Positions 6,811-13,005 of a DNA stretch of 13,126 bases are shown piece after piece; positions within the stretch are counted from its first letter, which is position 1; each line of letters opens with the position of its first letter. The notes under the pieces were generated by a model. It was given only the letters and a program-made list of their open reading frames with translations, made no database searches and was not told the origin of the DNA. The stretch is from a candidate division KSB1 bacterium (GTDB lineage: Bacteria > Zhuqueibacterota > JdFR-76 > DREG01): the NCBI GenBank assembly GCA_022566355.1, contig JADFJB010000124.1:1-13126 (forward strand), read 5' to 3'. A program made the translations under genes and the position numbers.

Positions 6811-9762
6811 TTACTTTTCTAATATCGTTTCATGATCAAACCAATCATGAATTCGTTCCAAAAGGACTTGACGTTCTGAGATAATTTCCGGAGTGACCGG
6901 TAATGAATTCAGAAAAATCGACCCATATCGTGATGAAACCATCCTGGTATCCAATAACAAGACGATGCCCCTGTCACTTTTCGATCTGATCAATCTCCCT
7001 ATTCCCTGGCGGAATTTAAGCACCGCATTGGGAACCGAATAATCATAAAAACTATTACCACCCGCTTGCTCGATAATATCGGATCTCGCCTGGGCAACCG
7101 GATCCGAAGGCACTTCAAATGGGATTTTGGTGATAATGAGCATTTCCAAGGCTTCTCCCGGTACATCAATTCCTTCCCAGAAACTCTGGGTGCCAAACAA
7201 AATATGCGCTTTCCGCTCCCTGAACATGCGCAACAGGTTGTTCCTGGAACCGCTTTTACCTTGGGCCAAAGGTATTATATTTTGAGATCTCAAATTGGGA
7301 TTTAGATTGCCGAAAACCTCGTCCAACATTTTGTATGATGTAAACAACACCAATGTGCCTCTCCGCGAATCCATAACAACGTCTTGAATGATATCCGAGC
7401 ACTCTTGGACAAATTGTGGATGGCGCGGATTTGGTATGAAACTGGGTACTAGGACACGTATTTGCGAATCATAATCAAAGGAAGAACCCAATATTTTCGT
7501 TTGACGCTGCTGATCCGGAAGCAGATCGATACCTAATCGTTGTTCGAAAAATGCGAAGGAGTCGTCAATACTTAATGTCGCCGATGTAAAAATGGCGGTG
7601 CTTAGGCGGCTATACAAGCGCTCTTTTAACAAGGGTGCAACTTCCAAAGGCGCCGAACGAAAATGAATGTTTAAGTTCTCTTTTTTAGAAAAATATTCAA
7701 TCCAAAGAATTTCATCTTCGCGATTCTCCACAAGGAAGCGATTGAGCGCATTTCGCCAGCCTAGAATATTATCATACGCTCCCAGAAAAAATATGCACAG
7801 ATCTTCAAAAAATAATTTATGGTCTTCGTTAAATTGCGAGATTGCAATTTCATGTAGATTCCGATTCAGCAATTCCAGTTCGGATTCTAGCTGGCTGATA
7901 GTTTTCAGGAGATCCTGGCTTTCCTTTTGAACTTTCGGATAAGCTTCCGCAAAATTCTTGTAGCGAACCTTTATTGCATAATTACTGGGTTGAATTTGAT
8001 TCGCAATGATCTCTTCCCTTAAACTTTGAAAGAAATTAGCATCATTAATTCTGAGTGTATCGGCCGTATTTCTCACACGATTTACACTGGTGAGACAATC
8101 GCTTAAAACCGAACCATCCAGCCACGATTGCTGTTTGAGTAAATTGGAAAGCCTATTTACCTCATTCCTGGTCTCCCCTGTTTCATTCACCAAAGGGGCA
8201 ACAAATTGAGATATCATTCGATCGGACCAATCCAGGCCAAAATATTGGGTTGCCGTATCTTCAAGATTTTGGGCTTCATCGATTACAAGGTTTTGGTATT
8301 CCGACAAAATCGCCATATCGGAAATCAAGTCACTCAATAGAAGGGCATGGTTCACTACTACGATGTCCGCCTCCCGTGATGCCCGGCGAACCTTATTGAT
8401 GAAGCAGCGGTCTTTTGCAGGGCACGCCATACCTTTGCAGTAATGACCATCGGATCGAATTTCCAACCAAATTCGTATAGAGTGATTCGGATTGAATGAA
8501 CTGCATTCTTCAATGTCGCCAGTGGATGTTTCATTCACCCAAACGATCAAAGGAAGAATTTCTTCAATGGTCTTTAAATCTTTAGCAAAATCTAAATTGG
8601 CCAGGAATTTCTCCCAGCGATGCAAGCAGATATAATTGTGCCGTCCCTTTAAGACGACCGCTTGAAAATCTACCGGCAAATATTTATGCAAAAACGGAAG
8701 ATCTTTGTAGAATATCTGATCCTGCAAATTTTTGGTGTTGGTGGAGATAACCGTTCGTCCATTGGGCGGCGGATGCAACTGCGACCAGAAAATAGCGGGG
8801 ACCAGGTATGCCCATGATTTACCTGTCCCGGTTCCCGCTTCAATCATTAAAAATTGCTCATTATTGTATGCTAAGCATATTTCCCGGGCCATTTCAATCT
8901 GTTCTTCACGAAATTCATAGGACTTCAAAGACTTTGCCAGAATGCCGTTTTCATCGAAAATAGATGCAACTTCGTTTGCATCCATTGGCAAAGGCAGCCT
9001 GCCATTTCCGTTTGATTTTCGATAATAAATATTCGCACTTTCAGGGTAATCAAATTTGACTTTTGGCAATGACAAATCGGCAAAAGCATCCTTCCGGGTT
9101 CGATACTCCTTCAAACCATGCAACAGCTCTGAGATAAAACTCGAATATCCCGAAGTAGCCGTTGTCAATTGAGCTAAAGTGATATTTGGAAGTTCAAATA
9201 AATAGATCAAAAGTTTATCGAGAACCTGGATTTCAGCCATTACGTCCTCAAGAGCACGATGTTGGGTGTCGGTCTTTATGCCAAATGTCTCGATTAAGAA
9301 CTCCAAATTATGTGCTCTCAATCTCGGCAATAAAATACGCGCGAGTAGTAAACTATCGATATGAGCCGGATTTTTAAAATTTATATGGTGTGCAAGAGAC
9401 GGATCATCCATGCGTATTATCATTTCTTCCAGGAAACCCAAATCGAAAGCCAGGTTGTGTGCGGCAATAGTTGAGTCGCCGATAAATTCAACCAATTCGA
9501 AAATGACGGTTTCCATAGTAGGTTGACCCACAAGATCAGCATCGGTGATCCCGGTGAGATTTGTAATCGCTTCAGGCAATTCGCCATCAAATGATACCAA
9601 AGAATGGTATTTATCCGTAACTTTACCCTCTTTGATCCTTACAGCAGCCGCTTCTATAATCACTGAATTTTGCGGATCCAGGCCCGTGGTCTCAAAATCC
9701 AGGCAAACGAAATCGGAAAGTTTAAATAATTGAAGAATTTGAGAGGGCGTGCGAAGTTTCAT
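6811..9762 (-). CDS. dinG: DinG-family helicase fused to a DnaQ-like 3'-5' exonuclease
   Basis: This 983-aa protein combines two DNA-processing domains. The N-terminus (about 14-185) is a DEDDh exonuclease: DFETTG gives Asp22 and Glu24, AHNLAFDLGF gives Asp107, and HRALEDV gives His168 and Asp173. From about 280 it is an XPD/DinG-type superfamily 2 helicase, with Walker A EAGTGTGKS (Lys315), DEAQ at 495-498, GTQSFWEGIDVPG, and the QGIGRLIRS arginine-finger motif near 919-927. Cys379, Cys442, Cys447 and Cys453 have the spacing of the iron-sulfur cluster of DinG/XPD helicases. It probably unwinds 5'-tailed or structured DNA during repair. The ATG at 9762 begins just before the exonuclease domain; the Shine-Dalgarno is weak. 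It is the first gene of the run with hutH and guaB. The symbol refers to the helicase family, not strict orthology to E. coli dinG. Confidence 0.92.
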   Translation of the reverse strand: MKLRTPSQILQLFKLSDFVCLDFETTGLDPQNSVIIEAAAVRIKEGKVTDKYHSLVSFDGELPEAITNLTGITDADLVGQPTMETVIFELVEFIGDSTIAAHNLAFDLGFLEEMIIRMDDPSLAHHINFKNPAHIDSLLLARILLPRLRAHNLEFLIETFGIKTDTQHRALEDVMAEIQVLDKLLIYLFELPNITLAQLTTATSGYSSFISELLHGLKEYRTRKDAFADLSLPKVKFDYPESANIYYRKSNGNGRLPLPMDANEVASIFDENGILAKSLKSYEFREEQIEMAREICLAYNNEQFLMIEAGTGTGKSWAYLVPAIFWSQLHPPPNGRTVISTNTKNLQDQIFYKDLPFLHKYLPVDFQAVVLKGRHNYICLHRWEKFLANLDFAKDLKTIEEILPLIVWVNETSTGDIEECSSFNPNHSIRIWLEIRSDGHYCKGMACPAKDRCFINKVRRASREADIVVVNHALLLSDLISDMAILSEYQNLVIDEAQNLEDTATQYFGLDWSDRMISQFVAPLVNETGETRNEVNRLSNLLKQQSWLDGSVLSDCLTSVNRVRNTADTLRINDANFFQSLREEIIANQIQPSNYAIKVRYKNFAEAYPKVQKESQDLLKTISQLESELELLNRNLHEIAISQFNEDHKLFFEDLCIFFLGAYDNILGWRNALNRFLVENREDEILWIEYFSKKENLNIHFRSAPLEVAPLLKERLYSRLSTAIFTSATLSIDDSFAFFEQRLGIDLLPDQQRQTKILGSSFDYDSQIRVLVPSFIPNPRHPQFVQECSDIIQDVVMDSRRGTLVLFTSYKMLDEVFGNLNPNLRSQNIIPLAQGKSGSRNNLLRMFRERKAHILFGTQSFWEGIDVPGEALEMLIITKIPFEVPSDPVAQARSDIIEQAGGNSFYDYSVPNAVLKFRQGIGRLIRSKSDRGIVLLLDTRMVSSRYGSIFLNSLPVTPEIISERQVLLERIHDWFDHETILEK

Positions 9763-9923
9763 TACTTTTAATATTATTCAATGGAAATTTTGTCTAGTAA
9801 GTTAGGCTATTGCACTATCAAATTCAATACAATTTCCAAAGGTGGAAGGTGGGGATTGGATTAAGTTGGGTTGATTTTAACCAATAGATGTCTTCAAAGA
9901 GACCTATTGAAGAAGTTTATAAA

Positions 9924-10238
9924 TTACCGTATTAGATACAAATACAGCCAATTCCATTTGTAAACGACTAATTCCTGACCGGAGATACTTAGGAGAATGA
10001 AAGCGTGTGCTCGGTTGCTTATTGCCCACGTTGCTATGGTAATAAAGATTCCGACAAGCACAAGAGCTAATCCGATCAATGGATATTCTATAGTTATTCT
10101 AAAAAATACTAATAAACCGCCATTGATAATTACATACATTTTTATACGCTCGAATCCCCTCTTGTCCTGGTCAATATAGAGTGAAACATTTCCTTTCCAT
10201 TCTTCGAGAAGAAGATTAATTCTTTTATCCTCAGCCAG
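9924..10238 (-). CDS. Small two-helix membrane protein, possibly broken
   Basis: An open frame of 104 codons runs on the minus strand from a CTG directly after an in-frame TAA (10241-10239). The only ATG (10139) would give 71 aa. It would discard a plausible upstream part containing LLLEEWKGNVSLYIDQDK, which looks protein-like: amphipathic and rich in charged residues. Two hydrophobic segments follow, around INGGLLVFF and LIGLALVLVGIFITIATWAI, then ISNRAHAFILL. I do not recognise the family with certainty. The absence of a normal start ahead of the open part suggests N-terminal loss. An alternative frame after about position 9998 also stays open to about 9908, which could mean a frameshift near the C-terminus. 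There is no strong Shine-Dalgarno. It may be a decaying gene between dinG and vapBC 1. Confidence 0.4.
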   Translation of the reverse strand: MAEDKRINLLLEEWKGNVSLYIDQDKRGFERIKMYVIINGGLLVFFRITIEYPLIGLALVLVGIFITIATWAISNRAHAFILLSISGQELVVYKWNWLYLYLIR

Positions 10239-10558
10239 TTAGGCGACTATCAACAATATTGTAGTATTTACTTTTAAATATTTATAACGAGAGTCTGAGC
10301 TGCTAAGGATTCAAGAGCAATTAACATTCTGTTTTAATAAACTTTGAGAGAGCATTAAACTAAATCATAGAGCACGCGCCCTGGTCAGTTCAGGACAATG
10401 TAAGACAATGGTATTATCAGAAGCCAATTTAAGCTTGAATTGTGACTTTTCGCGACTCGTATAAACTTCTGCTTTATTACCACATATTAACCTGGGGTAT
10501 AGAACACCCCACTAATTTTAAATAGACCATTAAATATAATAAATGACAGCCTTTCAAT
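10239..10558. other. Intergenic stretch without a supportable gene
   Basis: These 320 nt hold no convincing ORF on either strand. Two structures are visible. One copy of a 27-nt repeat lies at 10445-10471. A stem-loop at 10493-10511 has TGGGGT pairing with ACCCCA around a 7-nt loop; it lies about 50 nt past the end of the vapC relic and has no U-tract on the minus strand, so it is at best a weak terminator. A short duplication, gacaatg, occurs twice near 10392-10410. Confidence 0.5.
10445..10471. repeat. Direct repeat copy 1 flanking vapBC 1
   Basis: This 27-nt sequence, with a core of CGCGACTCG and ATAAACTTCTG, matches 11258-11284 at 25 of 27 positions and in the same orientation. The two differences are both C/T transitions. 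The copies lie 813 nt apart and bracket the vapBC 1 module. No other copy is seen in the window. Confidence 0.6.
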
Positions 10559-10959
10559 CTAACACCAATTTTTTACATTCAGTCTTTCAACGCGCTTATA
10601 TTCTCTTTGTATTTGCTGTTAGTACAACCAAATTTAGTCTTCTTGCCTGAGCGGCTATTAATAAATCATTTGCACCAATAACTTTACCCTTTGTTTCTAA
10701 ATCCGTTCGGATATCTCCATACTCAAACGCATCCATACTAGTAAAGTCTATTATTGCAAAAGGAGATAATATTTTTATTACAGCATTTAAATTCTTTTCA
10801 ATATTCTTGCTTTTCCTGGCTCCATATATCAATTCCGCTACAGTAATTGATGACACACAAAATTCCTCAATACTTCTCGTTGTAAACTTTTTCTGTAACT
10901 TTCAAAGATTTTGAATTCATCAAGTAAATTAGAATATTCGTGTCTACTAAATATTTCAT
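10559..10959 (-). pseudogene. vapC: VapC-type PIN-domain toxin, two frameshifts
   Basis: VapC toxins are PIN-domain ribonucleases that cleave tRNA or rRNA. Starting at the ATG at 10959, the frame reads MKYLVDTNILIYLMNS, a standard VapC N-terminus with catalytic Asp6, then hits a stop at 10869-10867. The next part continues one base over: SSITVAELIYG with its conserved Glu, and GANDLLIAAQA with its conserved Asp, until a stop just after LTANTK. A second one-base shift restores a normal end, REYKRVERLNVKNWC. Removing one A from each of two A runs (10888-10892 and 10606-10608) gives one continuous 132-codon VapC. The gene overlaps vapB by one base in TAATG. Either the toxin is dead or these are homopolymer sequencing errors; the sequence alone cannot separate the two. 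Confidence 0.85.
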
Positions 10960-11183
10960 TAAATTTTGACTTTTTTCAGACCAAGCCTTTTGTTATCAAT
11001 ATTTGGGAATTCATCTGCTTCATTTACTCCATCAATAAAATTTGCCCAGGGATTATCTTTTGGAATCAATACCAATAAATTGCCAATTTTATTTATTTGG
11101 ACTGAATCAACATCCAAGCGATACTCTTTTGGCAAACGAATGGCCTGGCTATTGCCGGATTTGAATACTTTTGCATTTTTCAT
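10959..11183 (-). CDS. vapB: VapB-type antitoxin (AbrB/MazE fold)
   Basis: This 74-aa antitoxin pairs with the adjacent VapC. The N-terminus reads MKNAKVFKSGNSQAIRLPKEY, the swapped-hairpin DNA-binding signature of the VapB/VagC group, ending with a strand containing LLVLIP. The acidic and then basic C-terminus (about 44-74, with DNPWANFIDGVNEADEF) is the part that wraps the toxin in known complexes. A good Shine-Dalgarno, GGAGGTG (11193-11187), fixes the ATG. Its stop shares one base with the vapC start, so the two are translationally coupled. VapB with VapC normally represses its own promoter, and a palindrome lies just upstream. The gene itself appears intact although its toxin partner does not. 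Confidence 0.9.
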   Translation of the reverse strand: MKNAKVFKSGNSQAIRLPKEYRLDVDSVQINKIGNLLVLIPKDNPWANFIDGVNEADEFPNIDNKRLGLKKVKI

Positions 11184-11194
11184 TTACACCTCCA

Positions 11195-11214
11195 GTATAT
11201 ACAACAATATATAC
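11195..11214. promoter_or_regulatory. Palindromic operator candidate of vapBC 1
   Basis: GTATATA (11195-11201) and TATATAC (11208-11214) form perfect 7-nt inverted arms around a 6-nt centre, ending 2 nt upstream of the vapB Shine-Dalgarno. Position and symmetry fit an autoregulatory VapB site. A TATACT element overlapping the arm nearer vapB could serve as the -10 box, but no good -35 box is seen. Confidence 0.5.
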
Positions 11215-11257
11215 GAAAGATAATTATTCCCAAGATTTTTCTTAAATGATTTTTTCA

Positions 11258-11284
11258 ACTTTCCGCGACTCGCATAAACTTCTG
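11258..11284. repeat. Direct repeat copy 2 flanking vapBC 1
   Basis: This is the partner of 10445-10471, matching at 25 of 27 positions. It sits between the vapB promoter region and the stop codon of the S9-type hydrolase. Confidence 0.6.
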
Positions 11285-11314
11285 AGTATAGACCTATGCA
11301 AGGGATTATTTGTC

Positions 11315-12400
11315 TCACCGATATCCAGCCTTGACCAAATCATTCACAGTGTTAAAAGGATTTGCAGGCTTTAAGTAGCCAGCCAGGAATTTGTAAATCT
11401 TGAGCCTGGTTTCCTTCGCATGTTTGGTATCAATGCGATCGAAAGAATGGCCGCCCGGTATATCCTTGAAAATCTCGTATTCGAACTTCTTTCCGGCTGC
11501 TTTCAATGATTTGATGAGATGCTCCACTTCAAGAACGTTCACATCCGCATCATTGGTATTCGTGTGAATTAACAAGGGAGTTTGTAATTTTTCCGCATTC
11601 CAGGCCGGCGATCGGCGGCGGTATTCTTCCACGTCTTCATAGGCGGATTTGCCGATATGATAATCAACCGAATACAATTCACGGTAACGCTGGGTTTTGT
11701 ATCCCATCCTGGCGATAATATCGCTGACCGGCACGCCGGCGAATCCAACTTTATAGTCATTTGGATGATTGAATAGATTCATCAATGTGATGAGACCGCC
11801 ATGACTCCAGCCCAAAATACCAACCCGGTTGGCATCGACTATCTTATAATTCTCGATCATATAATTGCGGCTGGCGAATACATCTTCCACTTCCAATCCG
11901 CCATAATCGATGAGCTGGTACATCCTCTTGCCGTAACCCGTACTGCCGCGATATTCCGGCGCCACGATTATATATCCCTGTGTTATTAATTCACGAATAA
12001 TGTGCGTATAGAACGAATTAAAATTGCTGTGCACACCGCCATGAGGCAACACCAGTAACGGATACTTTTTATTGCTGTCATAATTTTTAGGGAGAAAAAT
12101 ATAGCTGGGAAACCGAACCGGGTTACCGGCGCCCTGGGCGGTTGGATTTTTCTCTTTCCAGCGCGGCGGTCCGGTTAAATTTACTTTATCTACAAAAGCA
12201 ACATCGCCAATTTTATGATACCACATGATATCATCGACCGCTTTACCCAGTTGACTGAGCCTGTGATTCAGGCTTTCGAATTGTTGCTTCATGTATTTTA
12301 ATTCGGCGCTTTCGTCTTCCTTTGATTGGGCATTTAGAATTGCACCCAACCCAATCAAAATGATTACGGTCAAAAAGATAATTAATAATTTCTGTTTCAT
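11315..12400 (-). CDS. Secreted S9-type alpha/beta-hydrolase peptidase
   Basis: This 361-aa protein probably acts as a serine exopeptidase or esterase outside the cytoplasm. A signal peptide is clear: MKQK, a hydrophobic core to about residue 22, and a likely cut after LNA (residue 24). A short helical, coiled-coil-like stretch (about 27-58) precedes the hydrolase fold. The oxyanion segment LPHGG lies at 118-122 and EYRGSTGYG at 149-157. The nucleophile elbow GWSHGG gives Ser199; Asp284 in NTNDADV and His318 in GGHSF complete the triad. These fit the catalytic domain of the prolyl oligopeptidase/acylaminoacyl-peptidase family, but the usual N-terminal beta-propeller is absent. The ATG at 12400 is chosen over a TTG at 12415 because GGAGG sits 7 nt ahead of it. 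It is less AT-rich than the flanking vapBC genes. It is divergent from vapBC 2. Confidence 0.88.
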   Translation of the reverse strand: MKQKLLIIFLTVIILIGLGAILNAQSKEDESAELKYMKQQFESLNHRLSQLGKAVDDIMWYHKIGDVAFVDKVNLTGPPRWKEKNPTAQGAGNPVRFPSYIFLPKNYDSNKKYPLLVLPHGGVHSNFNSFYTHIIRELITQGYIIVAPEYRGSTGYGKRMYQLIDYGGLEVEDVFASRNYMIENYKIVDANRVGILGWSHGGLITLMNLFNHPNDYKVGFAGVPVSDIIARMGYKTQRYRELYSVDYHIGKSAYEDVEEYRRRSPAWNAEKLQTPLLIHTNTNDADVNVLEVEHLIKSLKAAGKKFEYEIFKDIPGGHSFDRIDTKHAKETRLKIYKFLAGYLKPANPFNTVNDLVKAGYR

Positions 12401-12407
12401 AATTCCT

Positions 12408-12412
12408 GCCTC
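12408..12412 (-). promoter_or_regulatory. Shine-Dalgarno fixing the start of the S9-type hydrolase
   Basis: On the minus strand GGAGG is followed by 7 nt and then ATGAAACAG, which begins the signal peptide. The in-frame TTG at 12415 would overlap this site, so it is not the start. Confidence 0.75.
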
Positions 12413-12456
12413 CAATGTTTTAATGATTGTTCTGTCTGTAATATGTCGATATTTAA

Positions 12457-12485
12457 ATTATACCCTAAATATTTAAACTTGACAT
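12457..12485 (-). promoter_or_regulatory. Promoter of the S9-type hydrolase
   Basis: On the minus strand ATGTCA (12485-12480, 4 of 6 consensus) is followed by a 17-nt spacer and a perfect TATAAT (12462-12457). The leader would be about 50 nt. The -35 box overlaps that of the divergent vapBC 2 promoter. Confidence 0.55.
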
Positions 12486-12507
12486 ACTTAACATGTATCG
12501 ATATATT
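12479..12507 (+). promoter_or_regulatory. Sigma70-type promoter of vapBC 2
   Basis: TTGACA (12479-12484), a 17-nt spacer and TATATT (12502-12507) are the same boxes and spacing as the rpsT promoter. Transcription would begin near 12514, about 28 nt ahead of the vapB ATG at 12542. Confidence 0.7.
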
Positions 12508-12541
12508 TAACGTAATACTAAAAAAATTCGATAGACTTAAT

Positions 12542-12748
12542 ATGGTAACAGTAACCGTTTCTCCAAAATATCAAGTTGTAATACCTCGAGCAATTCGTGA
12601 TCAATTAAATATAAAAGTTGGCCAAAAACTTCAACTCATTTCTTATCAAAATAGGATTGAATTTATCCCATTGAGAAATATAAAGGATATGAAGGGCTTT
12701 CTCAAAGGAATAGATACAACAATCAAAAGAGAAAAAGACCGAATATGA
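12542..12748 (+). CDS. AbrB/SpoVT-domain antitoxin
   Basis: This 68-aa antitoxin belongs to the AbrB/SpoVT swapped-hairpin fold: VTVSPKYQVVIPRAIRDQL followed by IKVGQKLQLI and a strand ending EFIPL (about 3-44). The short tail (about 45-68, LRNIKDMKGFLKGID) is of the kind that contacts the PIN toxin. The frame is open for 33 codons upstream, but that part overlaps the promoter and does not look like the family, so the ATG at 12542 is taken as the start. No clear Shine-Dalgarno is visible. It overlaps the toxin gene by 4 nt in ATGA, the usual coupling of these modules. The toxin is interrupted, so the antitoxin may now act only as a repressor of its own region. Confidence 0.85.
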   Translation: MVTVTVSPKYQVVIPRAIRDQLNIKVGQKLQLISYQNRIEFIPLRNIKDMKGFLKGIDTTIKREKDRI

Positions 12749-13005
12749 ACTTAGTAGATTCTTCAGGTTGGCTAGAATATTTTTCTGATGATAAAAATTC
12801 GGATGTTTTCGCTCCAGCAATAGAAAATACAGTAGATTTAATTGTCTCCACAATTAACTTATTGGAAGTATTTAAAAAGATACTTCAACAGAGAGATGAA
12901 ACCGATGCGTTACAAGCTATATCACTCATGCAACAAGGTACCGTAGTTGATATAGATTCGACAATATCATTGAATGCTGCAAAAATAAGCGGTTCCTGCC
13001 AATAA
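12745..13005 (+). pseudogene. PIN-domain toxin truncated by an IS3-type insertion
   Basis: The frame opens MNLVDSSGWLEYFSDD, a PIN-domain start with catalytic Asp5, and continues through STINLLEVFKK with Glu41. It keeps the PIN pattern to NAAKIS (residue 82). PIN toxins normally continue for another 45-50 residues with a conserved Asp in an ADS/ADA motif. Here the frame ends after four unrelated residues (GSCQ) where the terminal sequence of an IS3-family element begins, near 12991. The third and fourth acidic residues and the last helices are missing, so the protein should be inactive. The rest of the gene probably lies beyond the element, outside the window. Confidence 0.8.

Noticed and set aside
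9883-9908. Stem-loop AATAG/CTATT with inner GTCT/AGAC as a terminator
   Set aside because: No U-tract follows on either strand, and the stem is short with a bulge.
10365-10514. Minus-strand open frame of about 46 codons containing repeat copy 1, read as a protein remnant
   Set aside because: It has no start codon. In the frame shared with repeat copy 2, the two base differences both change the amino acid, so there is no sign of coding constraint.
10966-11223. 85-codon plus-strand ORF over vapB
   Set aside because: It is antisense to an intact antitoxin and covers its operator and Shine-Dalgarno; its composition is that of a shadow.
12443-12541. 33-codon N-terminal extension of the second antitoxin
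   Set aside because: It overlaps a near-perfect promoter and adds residues unlike the AbrB family, whose fold begins at the Met encoded at 12542.
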